64,000 nt of DNA from contig NC_092801.1 in the NCBI RefSeq assembly GCF_918797505.1, forward strand, positions 24,768,477-24,832,476. The letters run 5' to 3'. A model generated the notes under the pieces. The model searched no databases. It was not told where the DNA came from and saw nothing but the letters and a program-made list of their open reading frames with translations. Both the position numbers and the translations under genes were made by a program. This DNA comes from Bemisia tabaci. Lineage: Eukaryota; Arthropoda; Insecta; Hemiptera; Aleyrodidae. Positions within the stretch are counted from its first letter, which is position 1; every line of letters begins with the position of its first letter. Of the stretch, positions 1 through 11,751 are shown in pieces.

Positions 1-126
1 ACAAATCAAAATCATTATATGCAGCTTTCCAGAGCAAATACCGTCTTTCCCACCCGCCCATGTTCTGTTTAGCAGAAGCACGTTCAATTAGACTCAAGTC
101 TATTTTGACTTTCGATCGGGGGAAGT

Positions 127-432
127 TTGAACTGTCCTGTAATTAGTTATTGTCTCTCTCAAAGTTTCAATCAATCAAATTTTTACTCTGAAGCCCTGGC
201 AAAAGAACACGCAAGAAAGTCAAACCGTCCTCGGAATTCATCTTCACGACCTGCACCAACATTTCTTTTTCGCTTGTCACAGTATGCTAGGTCATGGTTG
301 CGCCCCTCACGTAACATGCCCGCCCCTCCCTTACCGTTCCCCACGCAAGTTACTAATGACCAAACGAGCTGCGGTATTCATGTTCTTGTCATCTTCTTGC
401 TGTGCCGCCAGCTCTTACTTCAAACTTTGTGA
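127..432 (+). pseudogene. Possible remnant of a Ulp1/C48-type protease from a transposon
   Basis: A 101-codon open frame ends in QVTNDQTSCGIHVLVIFLLC, reminiscent of the Gln/Cys block of C48 proteases (QxNxxDCGVFV). No matching His-Asp block is seen in the preceding 60 residues. C48 domains are common in DNA transposons. Weak: one short motif, no start evidence, no introns. Confidence 0.25.
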
Positions 433-882
433 ATTCTCATTCCGTGCGCATAGAAATTAACATTGTGTATTATCGTAGATTGGCAGTGATATTTTTTGTG
501 TTAGAAGGTTGACTGCTCCATTAGGCTCTATGAAGTAAGAGCTCCATGTAGACTGATTTAGTGACAACGTTGTCCGATATAATATCGAACTCTTGGTTCA
601 AACCAAAACAAAATTCATGAGTTAATTGTGCTAATTTATTAAATTTTAGTCATTGACTGATCATAAATCAACCAAAGACTCATTGAATACGAGAACTTTC
701 GATTGTAAGAAATACTTGAACCCATTTTACCACCATGGTGCAAAGGGCGCGAAATGACGCGAATTAGAAACAATGTTCTGTGTTTGTTTACATTTGAACC
801 AAGGGTTCGATTTTTTATTGAATGACGTATCCACTAAATCAGTCTATTTCGACGTGTCAGTACTCTCCTTATATCTAGTGGT

Positions 883-1182
883 CAGGGTTGCCACAGTCAG
901 AGAAAACCAGGAATTGTCAGGGAATTCGAAAAAGTCAGGGAAAACCGGGAAATGTCAGGGAAAATGACGAAAATGTCCGGGAAAATGTGTTAAATCACCT
1001 TCATTTGCTTTCTAAAATGGGTTTGAGATTTTGAACAAGAAATTTTGCCTGAAAACTATTTTCAATTACGCCTTCCTAACCATCCTTCAGATCTTCAATA
1101 GTCAGGGAATGTCACCAAAATGTGTCAGGGAAATTAGGGAACTGTCAAGGAATTTCATTTTCTAACTTCTTTGGCAACCCTG
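883..1182. mobile_element. Non-autonomous DNA transposon with GTCAGGG internal repeats
   Basis: Ends CAGGGTTGCCAC and TTGGCAACCCTG form an inverted repeat. AGTGGT flanks both sides (877-882, 1183-1188). The interior repeats GTCAGGGAA-type units many times. A degenerate relative lies at 27593-27880. Confidence 0.7.
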
Positions 1183-2145
1183 AGTGGTCCTCCTAGCAGT
1201 AGAGTGCCTATATTAAGAGAGTATGACCACTGGTGTTACCACCTCTGATTGGCTCAGCCATCTTAGGCTGAACGGAGCCCTTAGGACCCAAAAATGGCGG
1301 ACGCCATAAGTTTAATGTAATGCAAAATGACTCAAAATGTAGTTTTCTTTGCTTATCGTAACGAAAAAATTTACCCAAATGCACTACTGCGACTTCTTTA
1401 CATATTTTCACGGCTAATCGTGTGTGTGCAATTTTCGAGAAAAATTATCTTAGATGTACGAGTAGTAAGGTTGGCAGCAAGTGCGGTTGGTGATAACCGT
1501 CAAAAGTTGGCAATGACCCCCCTCCCATCCTCCAAAACCAAAACTAAGCACCGCAATTTTTGGGTCCTAAGCCTCTCCATGGGGCCCAGCCCAGTGGCCA
1601 TTCCCTCCTCTAAGCAGAAAATCTCGCGAAAATAATTCGCACAGACCGACAAACCTGGAAACGGACACGAGAGAATAGCGCGGTGAGTAAACCAAACGGA
1701 TCTTGTAATTTGAGTCCTATCCGACCTTGACAATGACCAAGTACCGACTGCGGACGCTGTTCCATGGTTGCCATTCACGACCATACCCACCACGATCGCA
1801 ATGCATAAATTACGAATTTATGCGGAAATATGACAATTGCCCGTGCAATTCCGGCTCCCAAGCGTCGTCTACCGGCTGCGAGTGCTGTTTTCGGGCCGGA
1901 GGGGGTGGGGAGGGGACGGAAATGAGTTGTCCGCGGTGCGGCGCTACAGGAACTGGGTCACTGGCGCTACTCCTAACCTAACCGAAATGATGATTTCGAC
2001 CGCGTTTAATGAGAAAAATCCTCGGACGAGAAGTGGAGAGTGGTCTTTGATTGAACCCTAATCACATCCGGATTTTGATGGTGCCGTGACAAGTCTCCAA
2101 TGGGTTTGTTGCAAACTTCGGCTAGAGCAAAAAGAAGAGTTGCCT
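1183..2145. other. Unassigned stretch
   Basis: Mixed composition with several short ORFs on both strands and no domain, splice pair or terminal repeat that I could recognise. A GC-rich patch lies near 1850-1960. Confidence 0.3.
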
Positions 2146-2453
2146 CACGGAGAAAAAAACTTCGTGCGTGGGACCCAAAGCTGAGATCATATGGATCTCT
2201 GAAGTTTTTGGATCACGTATCTAAAAACTTGAGGTCGAGCTGCGGAAGCTCGGGCCAGACATCTGAAGTACTTCGATGTATACCGAAGGGTTCGGGTCAC
2301 ACATCTGAAGTACTTCGGTACATATCGAAGTGCCTCGACGTTTGGTCCAAACTTCGGCAGCTCGACCTCAAGTTTTCGGATGCGTGATCCGAAAACTTCA
2401 GAGATCCATATGACCTAAACTGCGGGTCCCATGCACGAAGTTTTTTCTTCGTG
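2146..2453. mobile_element. Palindromic MITE, CACGGAG family, copy 1
   Basis: Near full-length hairpin: the left arm CACGGAGAAAAAAACTTCG is mirrored at the right end, and the arms carry CATATGGATCTCTGAAGTTTT. The centre repeats the motif ACATCTGAAGTACTTCG. Related copies lie at 2575-2870 and 29610-29901. Confidence 0.8.
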
Positions 2454-2574
2454 TTCGTTTGGAAAAATAGCTCAAAAATCGTGATGAGCGTAATGGCAAA
2501 GTCTGAAATGCGCTCCTTCCCTCACAATGTGCATGAGGAATTTGCGTTTTTTGAGCGCTTCAAAAACGATACTA

Positions 2575-2870
2575 CACGGAGAAAAAAACCTCCTGCGTGG
2601 GACCCGAAGTTTAGGTCATATGGATCTCTGAAGTTTTCGGATTGAGCATCTGAACACTTTAGGTCTAGCTGTCGAGGTTCGGATCACGCATCTGAAACTT
2701 CAGTTCATACATCTGAAGTACTTCAGATGTAAGAACTGAAGTTTCAGATGCGTGATCCAAACCTCAGCACTCAGCAGCTGGCCCTAAAGTGTTCAGATGC
2801 TCAATCCGAAAACTTCAGAGATCCATATGACCTAAACTTCAGGTCCCACGCACGAAGTTTTTTTCTCCGT
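2575..2870. mobile_element. Palindromic MITE, CACGGAG family, copy 2
   Basis: Same arms as copy 1, 121 bp downstream in the same orientation class, with a different centre (ACTTCAGTTC...GAACTGAAGT). TA borders the right end, as expected for a Tc1/mariner-like target. Confidence 0.8.
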
Positions 2871-2939
2871 ATACGACACAGGTGGACATTTTGTTAGGAA
2901 AGTCGTTCCATCCAACCCTTACGCATTTTGAGAAGACCC

Positions 2940-3380
2940 GATTTCGAAAATTTTAGCCTTACTGCTCTCTTCGCTATCACGACAGATTGTATCTCTCTCA
3001 TCTGCCACGTCTTATTCTTCTTCCTCCTGTTCTTCTTATGGAGGACGAAGACTCGGGTCTTATACCCGAGTTTGTTACACTAGTGTTAATTTTTGATAGC
3101 CCTAACTGTTTCTCCCACGCGAGTGTAGCCGCTATCCCGGCGTCGTCGGCGATGTCGACGTCGATCTGCGTGCCCTCGCGCGTCCGCGCGGTTAATTGAG
3201 TTCTGATCCGGCGTCGCGATGGATACTGGATGTCGGACCGGCGGCGGCGCCCTAACGGTTTGGCGTAAACGATCGGGACGCGGTACCGCACCGACGCACA
3301 GTGGATCGAGTCAATAAGAGAAGTCGGACAAAATTTGGAAACTTGAACGCGTGGAACGAGAGATCGGGTTCGCAATGAAA
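2940..3380. other. GC-rich patch between repeats
   Basis: 3110-3300 is rich in CpG, unlike the surroundings. The first 45 bases (TGCTCTCTTCGCTATCACG) match the right border of the repeat block at 13195-13222. Bases 3299-3360 match the border of the GTCGGACA hairpin family. No exon signal was recognised. Confidence 0.35.
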
Positions 3381-3450
3381 GAGTGCGTCAGATCATGGGA
3401 GTCGAAAATGACGTCATATTCGACGTCATGACCAGACAGCTTGTCTGGTA

Positions 3451-3680
3451 TACTGAAAAAAAAAAAAACACATTGGATCTAGAGTCCAGACTCTTGAAAA
3501 CATTGACAGAAAAAAATACTCTTGATTCAATCGGATTTTTGCTTGAATCAAAACGAAATCCGCTTAAATTAAGAGGCTTGGTTCTTGATTTAAGCTAGAT
3601 TCTTATTAAATCAAGAGTACTTTTTCTTGTCGATGTTTTTAAGAGTCTGGACTCTAGATCCAATGTGTTTTTTCCCAGTG
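3451..3680. mobile_element. TA-targeted palindromic MITE, CACTGGAAAA family (copy 1)
   Basis: Arms carry GGATCTAGAGTCCAGACTCTT and TTGATTCAATCGGATTTTTG. It interrupts a LINE fragment. The uninterrupted duplicate at 4225-4260 shows the pre-insertion sequence, proving TA duplication (3449-3450 and 3681-3682). The other copies are at 16449, 24872, 32048, 45250 and 58768. Confidence 0.9.
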
Positions 3681-3812
3681 TATGGTCATGTCAATAGAAT
3701 GACGGACGAAAGGCTGCCAAAGAAGTTGCTTGATTGGGTTCCTCCCGGGAGGAGACGAAGGGGACGCCCAGTGAAAGGGTGGCGACAGAGGGTTTTAGAA
3801 GATTTGAGGGTG
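3681..3812 (+). pseudogene. LINE reverse-transcriptase C-terminal fragment, copy 1
   Basis: Open frame GHVNRMTDERLPKKLLDWVP, then PGRRRRGRP and GWRQRVLEDL. This is the typical C-terminal tail after the RT of RTE/Jockey-type LINEs (GHVxRM...RRRRGRPxxxW). MITEs cut it on both sides. Confidence 0.8.
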
Positions 3813-4024
3813 CACGGCAGAAAATGGATTGCTGATGTAACAATTAAATTGTAAAAACATATGCCCGACTTGTTTCAAATGTACATTTCACAATAGTGGA
3901 AAGCCAATTTAACATTGGGGGTGGTTAAATTAGCATTTTTCAATCGTAAAATCTGCATTTACACTTCTCGGACACTTCTTTTAACTACAAAATTGTTAAA
4001 TCAGCAATATCATTTTTCTCCGTG
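3813..4024. mobile_element. Palindromic MITE, GCTGATTTAACAATT family, inside the LINE fragment
   Basis: Ends CACGGCAGAAAATGG and CATTTTTCTCCGTG, with arms containing GCTGATGTAACAATT / TTGTTAAATCAGC. The intact duplicate near 4355 lacks it and shows a duplication of TG. Relatives lie around 5010-5590 and 17740-18265. Confidence 0.75.
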
Positions 4025-4615
4025 TGTGCCGACTCCTTGAAGGGCTTTGGGAGGACAAGGGACTTTAGTGGCTAGGTGTAGCAGGGCGCCAGAGAGATGT
4101 AAAAGCCCATAACTATGTTTATTCAAAACTTTAAGGTTATAAAAGTGGTTCCATTGGTTCCTCGTAAAAATTTCCTCCAGAGGCACCCCTTAAAATTTAA
4201 AATGTGACGAAATAAACATCAAGCTTGTCTGGTATGGTCATGTTAACAGAATGACGGACGAAAGACTGCCGAAGAAGAGCTTTATTGGGTTCCTTTCGGG
4301 GGGAGACGAAGGGGGCGCCCAGTGAAAGGGTGGTGACAGAGGGTTTTAGAAGAAATGAGTGTGCCGACTTCTTGAACGGCTCTGGGAGGATAGGGAACTT
4401 TAGCGGCTAGGTGTCGAAGAGCGCCAGAGATGGAAAAGCCTATAACCACCTTTATTCAAAACTGTGAGGTTATAAAATTGGTTCCATTGGTTTCCTCCAA
4501 TATCCCTCCAGATGCACCCCTTAAAATTTAAAATGTGACGAAATCAACGTCAAAATTTGCAGTTTTATCCAAGAATTTTATGTCCGACTTCTCTGATCGA
4601 CTCGATCCAGTGTGC
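4025..4615 (+). pseudogene. LINE 3' tail and second, frameshifted RT C-terminal fragment
   Basis: 4025-4220 continues copy 1. Then 4221-4560 repeats the same unit (GGTCATGTTAACAGAATGACGG) without MITE insertions. The frame breaks after DERLPKK, and a further stop lies in the GW block. Both units end in CCCCTTAAAATTTAAAATGTG and carry a GACTCGATCCA-type border at 4590-4612. Confidence 0.7.
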
Positions 4616-4640
4616 GACGGACGGACGGACGGACGGACGG
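4616..4640. repeat. GGAC tetranucleotide microsatellite
   Basis: About six GGAC units in tandem. Confidence 0.85.
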
Positions 4641-4904
4641 CCGGGCCGACTCATTCGCAATTATGTTTGACTAATAACCGAACGGCAGCTACAACTACCC
4701 AATTACCCGTCGCATTTCACTGTCGGCAACCTTCGCGTACTGTACCGTGAACCCGGCCCGCCGCCGCCACCGATTCTTCCGCGTCTTCCGCCATTCCAGA
4801 CTTTTCCGGGGGTTTTCTCCGTTCGTCTATGTCCACGCAGAAAAACGGTATGCGTCTAAGACCGAAGGTAGAGTACCTGGATACGCAGAGTATTGACGGA
4901 AACA

Positions 4905-5030
4905 TGGACGTATTTCTGCCAAACGGAACTATGTGCATTAAGACATGAGCCCTGTTATGAATGTATTCTTATGGGTTTCAGGGCTCATGTCTTAATGCAC
5001 ATAGTTCCGTTTGGCAGAAATACGTCCAAA
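4905..5030. mobile_element. Hairpin with about 50-bp near-perfect arms (GGACGTATTTCTGCC family)
   Basis: Arms 4907-4955 and 4980-5028 are inverted copies, including GGCTCATGTCTTAATGCAC, around a spacer of roughly 25 bases. A longer relative is at 50996-51381. Confidence 0.8.
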
Positions 5031-5084
5031 TGAAGTTGCTGATTTAACAATTTTGTAGTCAAAGTAAGTGTCCGACATCTCTGG

Positions 5085-5400
5085 TAAAACGGCCCTATAG
5101 GAACCCATTAGATGCGAATGGGGACCTATCAGATTCCTTTGGACGCCCAATGGAGTTCACGAAATCCCAATGGGGACCCATAGGTAGTTCATGGCATCCG
5201 ATAGGAACCAATAGGGACCCAATGGGATCCATGAAATTCTAATGGAGACCCAATGGGATCCATGAAATTCTAATGGAGACCCAATGGGTCACAATGGGTC
5301 ACAATGGGAACCATCACGAATTGCCAGTGGGGACCCGTTGGCCCGCACGGGTTCCAATGGGACTTTCTCTGAGGGTTCCCACAGGACCATTTTACCAAGG
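5085..5400. repeat. Degenerate AATGGG-rich tandem array
   Basis: Units built on CCCAATGGGATCCATGAAAT. Two perfect 31-bp copies lie at about 5218-5279; the rest is divergent, with period about 30 or less. It sits inside a GCTGATTTAACAATT-family MITE (left end about 5038, right end about 5590). Confidence 0.75.
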
Positions 5401-5590
5401 ACGTTTCAAAGTAGATTATCCTACTATATTAGGAAAAGTTAAGGCCTTTTTTGTGTGAACGTCCGATAATTTAACCACCCCGTAGTTAAATTAGCTTTCC
5501 ACTTTTATGTAAAAAGTACTTTTGAAACATGTTGAACATATTTTCTAACAATTTAATTGTTAAATCAGCAATTCATTTTTCCCGTGTAGA

Positions 5591-6281
5591 GTGCTGCCCT
5601 GCTCAGGAAAAACGCCGCATGAGCCATCAGGCGTCGCCAAATTTCCTTATCTTTAATGAGCTCTCTGACCCTCTAAATTTTCATTTTTTGAAGCAGTTTG
5701 TTCCAAAGTTGTAATGAGTTCATCTCAAAGATTTAAGAGTCCATTGATAGGTAATAGTGTCTGGACGAGCTAAGTCTTTTTACTTTTTTAGAGTGCATCC
5801 TTGGTTTATTGTACATTACGTGATAAATTTGTGAATTTTTCCATTTTGTAAATGTAGATTTTGTAAATGACTCAATGAAAATACATCCGAAGTGTCCGAT
5901 TAAGTCCGATTTCCCTTAGTAAGCCAAGCTAAAGCCCCCTCTCCCCCCTCCTCCACCCTCGGGAATTTTTATCCAAGAATCAATGATAACAAGACGAGTT
6001 CCGTTTCTTGGCGCCACACTACGGTCCGTCAAGCAATAGTTGACTGATGCCGAAAGTCAAACATTTAGACAACTGTTCAAATAATCAATTCTCTTTACCG
6101 ATGATGCGCCGCAAACAAACTGACTCGCCCGACAGTGGATGTTGCCAAGTGGACAGAAAAATTGACGAGGTTCTGAAGCAACCCGTCCAGGACGTCATGT
6201 GTATGTTTCTTAGCGTGACAACTTGCTTTAAAGTCCCTCTAATCCGTATTCTGATTGAATTCCGTGCCGCGTTTTGATGCA
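5591..6281. other. Unassigned stretch with one repeat fragment
   Basis: 5600-5645 matches the AAAACGCC...GCCAAATTT repeat family. The rest has no recognisable gene, exon pair or terminal repeat. Confidence 0.3.
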
Positions 6282-6940
6282 AAAGAGCCTTGTTAAAAAT
6301 GGGTCGAAATTCGCCCCTTTTTAGGCCCTCGATTTTGCAAATGGGAATTGCGCCAAATTGTTGCATATGGTGCCCTAAGTCTCTGGTAAAAATTTCAGCT
6401 TGAGTTGAAAAGTGGTTTCGGAGATACGGGGGGGTGAAGTGGGGGAGTTGAGCGGCTGGCGTGCGCTATTTCCGCGGCTGTTCCTCGCCAAATCTTCGTT
6501 TTGATGTCACCCGTTACATGTTATTCTATGTAATTTTTCGCGTACTTTCCATTTCTGGCCTTAAAAATTACTTTTAACCACTTTTTAAGGCGCTAGGGGG
6601 TGAAAATAGGGGTTGAACGGCCAGCGGCGCGCTCTTTCCTTGGCTGTTCCTCGCCAAATCTTCGTTTTGATGTCACCCATCACATGTTTTCCTATGTAAC
6701 TTTTCGCGTACTTTCCGTTTCTGACCTTGAAAATTACTTACAACCACTTTTTAAGGCGCTAGGGGGTGAAAGTGGGGGTTGAGCGGTTGGCGACGCGCTC
6801 TTTCCGCGGTTGTTCCTCGCCAAATCTTCGTTTCGATGTCATCCATAACATGTTTTCATATGTAATTTTTCGCGTACTTTCCATTTCTGGCCTTAAAAAT
6901 TACTTAAAACCACTATCAAGGGGCCATGAATTTTTTTCGC

Positions 6941-6991
<51 letters not shown>

Positions 6992-7610
6992 TTTTTATTT
7001 AATTTTGTATTATCCCTAAGATCTATTCGTGCCGTATATTTTCACGTTTTCTCAGTGTACCTCACACGTCGCACGAGAATATACGCATGATTTCATCCGA
7101 ACATAAATGTTTACGCGCCTAAATGATATGCAAAGACGGGCGTTCGTAGAAGGGAGATGGTAGAATAATGGCAGAATCATCGAGTAAACCTTTAAAGCTT
7201 TCATGAGGGGGGGAGGCACATTTTTAAATCGATAACTTGCCATAGCTCTTAATTTTTCATACTTCCCTTGACTTAATTGGGGGTGACGATTGTTCTTTCA
7301 GCGTGAACGTGTAAATGTATCTGTGGTCATAATATCCTTAAATACGGCGTGTAGGCTGGTAATGGCTGCTTTTAAATAAATAAGTAACGCAGTAAAGGAC
7401 AGATTTTTTATTCATCAGATTAATGTACTGCCCGGGGCATATCTCAGATTTTTCCCCATATTTGCCATGTCATTTTGGCGTGTGAACAATTTATGTTCCG
7501 ATGAAATCATGCGTATATATTTTCTTGTGGGACGTGGGAGGCACTCTGAGAAAACGTGAAAAGATACGGCACGAATAGATCTTAGGGAATAATACAAAAT
7601 TAAATAAAAA

Positions 7611-7671
<61 letters not shown>

Positions 7672-8330
7672 GCGAAAAAAATTCATGGCCCCTTGATAGT
7701 GGTTTTAAGTAATTTTTAAGGCCAGAAATGGAAAGTACGCGAAAAATTACATATGAAAACATGTTATGGATGACATCGAAACGAAGATTTGGCGAGGAAC
7801 TACCGCGGAAAGAGCGCGTCGCCAACCGCTCAACCCCCACTTTCACCCCCTAGCGCCTTAAAAAGTGGTTGTAAGTAATTTTCAAGGTCAGAAACGGAAA
7901 GTACGCGAAAAGTTACATAGGAAAACATGTGATGGGTGACATCAAAACGAAGATTTGGCGAGGAACAGCCAAGGAAAGAGCGCGCCGCTGGCCGTTCAAC
8001 CCCTATTTTCACCCCCTAGCGCCTTAAAAAGTGGTTAAAAGTAATTTTTAAGGCCAGAAATGGAAAGTACGCGAAAAATTACATAGAATAACATGTAACG
8101 GGTGACATCAAAACGAAGATTTGGCGAGGAACAGCCGCGGAAATAGCGCACGCCAGCCGCTCAACTCCCCCACTTCACCCCCCCGTATCTCCGAAACCAC
8201 TTTTCAACTCAAGCTGAAATTTTTACCAGAGACTTAGGGCACCATATGCAACAATTTGGCGCAATTCCCATTTGCAAAATCGAGGGCCTAAAAAGGGGCG
8301 AATTTCGACCCATTTTTAACAAGGCTCTTT
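6282..8330. mobile_element. Foldback (FB-like) element with tandem-repeat arms
   Basis: Arms about 6282-7135 and 7450-8330 are inverted copies ending in AAAGAGCCTTGTTAAAAATGG. Each arm has three tandem units of 166 bp (offsets 6430, 6596, 6762) with TCGCCAAATCTTCGTTTTGA. The arms carry a long T tract (about 6946-6986) and A tract (7617-7668). The central spacer is about 300 bp. No ORF with a known domain was seen. Tandem-repeat arms are typical of Drosophila FB elements. Confidence 0.8.
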
Positions 8331-9532
8331 GATGACTAAAGTTTGAGAACACTCGAACAGAACAGGATGGATTGATAGGTCAGTTGCGCTGGTCACAGAA
8401 TCGTGTTTTGAAGCTTGATTCTTGAAGATTAGCTAAAAGCAGAAAGATCTACCCAAACAGCAACTTTCTACGTTCAATATTAATCGGGATATCGCCCTTT
8501 GAAAATGTCGGTTCGTAATGTCATCCACCTCGGTAGTAACACCCTTGATTTCTTCCACCTTGCTTTCTTCAGTCGGTGGAACGCATATTTGTCCTGTTTA
8601 TTCGGTAGCTGGTAAATTGCGCCGATTCCCAAAGAAGCTGATTGTAAATTGCGCCAATCTGGGAAAAAGCAGACGGGTGGACGCCACAGTTTTCATCATC
8701 AGTAGACGAGATTTCCGCAATTTTATTTTGTGGTCAATCGACGTGGCAACATTGTTTGATAAGTAATCAAATAAGTTGTGACGTCATCAATATAAACTCC
8801 AGAGACGAGATGATCACTATTCGTAGTGTCGTGTCGACAAGGCCTTGCTTGGGATAGGCCTGGACTTTTTGTACCCGCGAGAAAGGAAAGTTTGCGAACT
8901 GCTTCGTCCTCAAGTTTGAACACGACTCTGGAAAAATAAAAAGGTCAACAGAACCTATTCCCAATAATGGCGAAGGCCTCAATATTTAGTGTGATAGTGT
9001 GCGGAGTGAGTAATTCATTCAAGGCCTTTCTTTGATTTTTTAAATAGTTATCAACACGACACATTCATGAAAAAAAGTCTGAAAGTTGTATGAAAAAAAT
9101 TATGTGTTCTAGGGGTGGATTGAATTTCAAAATTATGTAGTTGTTTTTCCTATTGGTTTATTGGCTTATATTCCATTAGAACCTACAGCCATCTATAGAC
9201 TATATGACTATATTTTCCGTGGCATCAAGGGATTTTGGCACATCCATGCTTCAGGGTTTTCAAATTTTCAGGGATTGAGGTCGAGTAGAATCTGTTCCTG
9301 CAGGTCCACTCGTCAGTTCCGTTGAAATTTGATGACCTTACGGGGATATGAACCCGGGACCTATTGACCTAGAGTCTGCGGGGGGGGGGGGGGGGTAGGA
9401 GAGCATCACCGAAAATCGATATTTTAATGGACAAAAATGGAGCAAAAACAGTGTCGCCAACTTGCAAAATCACCACTACTAAGAGGGCGGGTTCTGGTCT
9501 AACTTAAAATTAAAGGCATCATGCACATTATG
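8331..9532. other. Unassigned stretch
   Basis: Short ORFs only. A G16 homopolymer is at 9381-9396. No domain, tRNA or paired terminal repeat was recognised. Confidence 0.3.
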
Positions 9533-9952
9533 CACTGAAAAAAATTCTCGGCGTTTTTACCACGGTCCGTTGGTACCTTTACCATCTCACTTTTTTTTAC
9601 CAATTATTGGTAATTTTACCAAGAGAGACTGGTAAACTTACCTAAAAACCGGTATTTTTACTGTATTTTTCAGGTAAGAATACCACTTTTATCGGTTATC
9701 AATTCCCGGTAACTTTGCCATTTTATCTCGGTAATTCTACCACAGTCGATAAAAAATATTGGCGATTTTACCAAGGTCCAGTAAAATTACCGAGAAAGTT
9801 CAATAATTTTACCGAGATTTCTCGGTAAAATAACCAATTTCATAAATAGTAATTTTACCAAGAAAAAAACTGGGATCAAACAGCACCCTGAATTCTTGGT
9901 AATTTTACCCTTTTCGTAGTAAATACATCGAGTTTTTTTTTTTTCAGTGTGC
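9533..9952. mobile_element. MITE, TTCTCGGCGTTTTTACCA family, copy 1
   Basis: A roughly 420-bp element between CACTGAAAAAAATTCTCGG and TTTTTTTTTTTCAGTG. The interior repeats GGTAATTTTACCAAG-like short palindromes. A close copy lies at 17776-18190. Confidence 0.8.
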
Positions 9953-10189
9953 ATAACTTTTAAGTCCCTTCGATTGCAAATCTCCAACCTCAAAACGTTC
10001 CGCTAGAAAGTGCCTCTGCTCTGCAAGATCATGCATGTGAAAACCCGGAGGCAACGCGACAAAATAGGAACCGTCATCGTACCACCGTAAATTGTCGATA
10101 AGTAGCGAATAAAATAATATTTCATCTCGACTCTAATACCAAGTTTCTCCTGACTAAACCGAACGTCTTCACGCTTGGAACGATTTGGG

Positions 10190-10348
10190 GCGCGGCGTTT
10201 TTTGCGATACGTCGATTGATCCGTCATCTAAACCCATGGAAAAATATCGATAAACAGGGCGTTCGCAACGAGCGACTCAATAATCGATCTTTTGCCATTG
10301 TTTCATATAGAAAAGTATCGATAATCGATCATTCACGCCTCGCCACTG
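10190..10348. mobile_element. hAT MITE, 165-bp family, degenerate copy
   Basis: The right end CACGCCTCGCCACTG and the internal ATCGATAAACAGGGCGTTCGC match the 165-bp family. The left terminus is eroded. Confidence 0.6.
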
Positions 10349-10554
10349 GGAACGATCTGTCCACCACGCGGCCGGCAAATGAAGCGCATCTTAGCGTTGC
10401 CGCGCATGTTCCGAAATTCGCTTTTAACCCACTCTAATCAGCGGGCTGATTATTGAAATTCATAGACAAAGCGATAGACAAAGAAGACAAATTGAGTCGA
10501 AAGCATTCCCATTGGTGGAAGCGGATGGTTGCAATGGACAAGGGAGGTAAGAAC

Positions 10555-10712
10555 GGAGGCGGATCCAGAAATTTGGCAACACCGGATTTCTTCCATTTAA
10601 ACCTATGCAAAATAATCGACTATCGGAGCACATGGCCCCTCCAAGGATCGATACATTTCCATAGATTTAAATGGAGGAAAGACAACGTTGCCAATTTCGT
10701 GGATTTGCCAAT
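10555..10712. mobile_element. Short hairpin, GGATCCAGAAATTTGGCAAC family
   Basis: Inverted arms GGATCCAGAAATTTGGCAAC and GTTGCCAATTTCGTGGAT with inner CCATTTAAACCTATG / CATAGATTTAAATGG. Relatives lie at 25398-25553 and 30326-30448. Confidence 0.6.
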
Positions 10713-10864
10713 GGGTTAGTAATTGGATAACTAACGGCAACCCACGTGAGGCCCTGTAGTTAGTCCATCATTTTCCCCTTTAGTCTAAAATAACAACCCG
10801 TTTCAACCAATAGACCATATTCGATAACGGTTCGATGTATCGTTTGGTTCAAAACAATAAAACA

Positions 10865-11150
10865 TAACCTCAAATCAAACTGTAAGGATTTAAGTTGGAA
10901 AAGCTGAAAATGAGAAATTTCCTGACAATTTCACTTTGCATTGGCATTTGGTACTCAAAAGAGAAAAAAAAACTGTTACAAAAGACCCGTTCTCTCAGAT
11001 TTCTGAATTTACTTTTGAGGCTATGTTTATGTTTTGAACCAATCGATATAGATACAATCTCACCCGTTTGATGTATCGAATACGATCTATAGGATCGCTC
11101 TATACGCCCTATGTATTCTTTGTCTACAGCTTTGACCATCAATTTCAATA
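10865..11150. repeat. Dispersed repeat shared with 36080-36700
   Basis: TTGGAAAAGCTGAAAATGAG and AACCAATCGATATAGATAC recur near 36084 and 36650. The end of this segment meets a GCTGCCGTGATAGCAAAGA border. Confidence 0.6.
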
Positions 11151-11499
11151 ATCTGGTCGCTGCCGTGATAGCAAAGATAGCGATCAGTGCAAAAATGAAG
11201 TTTTAAGGAAACGGGCTCAGAATCTTTTGACTGGGAAATTTTATTGAGAGAAGCCTCCGTTCCTTTTCAAATTGCCCTCAATCATCCGAAAGACTCATAG
11301 AAATCAGATCAAATTCAGAGATAAAATGAAAAAGTTCGATAGGAACTCTGCAGTGTCGCACAGGGAGATTCGTGGATTCGTACGTGGGCTATCGATACGC
11401 AAATAAAGTGAAGAAAATTCGTTGGATTTTGGATAGTTTTTTTATTTTTTATCAGAGTAAATGAAAAATAGTCCAGACAGAGTGTACCTGTGCAAAAAA

Positions 11500-11700
11500 C
11501 TTGAAAATCACAAGTTGAAAAGTGCTGCGCCAGTTCGAATGATTGGGGTAAACGGTGCGGTCGGTGCGGAAGGCATGTTAGCGCCTGCAAGACTGCATGA
11601 ATACTTCACGCATTGCGCGTTCTCCACGGCAGCGCGGCGCGCGCTGTCAGTGCCTGCGAGACCGCGAGGATACTGCACGCATTGCGCGTAGGACACGGTG
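11500..11700. repeat. Tandem pair carrying the GCCTGC...CTTCACGCATTGCGC motif
   Basis: Two units of about 72 bp (about 11581 and 11651) with GAATACTTCACGCATTGCGC. The same motif, often inverted, recurs at 22720-22915, 48880-48957 and 56580-56665. Confidence 0.65.
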
Positions 11701-11751
11701 CGCGTTTCCCCGTTTCCCGTCCTATTTCGTTTAAAATGTAAACAACGTGCA

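Noticed and set aside
6766..7846. ORFs with poly-Phe runs in the foldback arms
   Set aside because: They are translations of homopolymer T/A tracts and repeat arms, identical on both arms.
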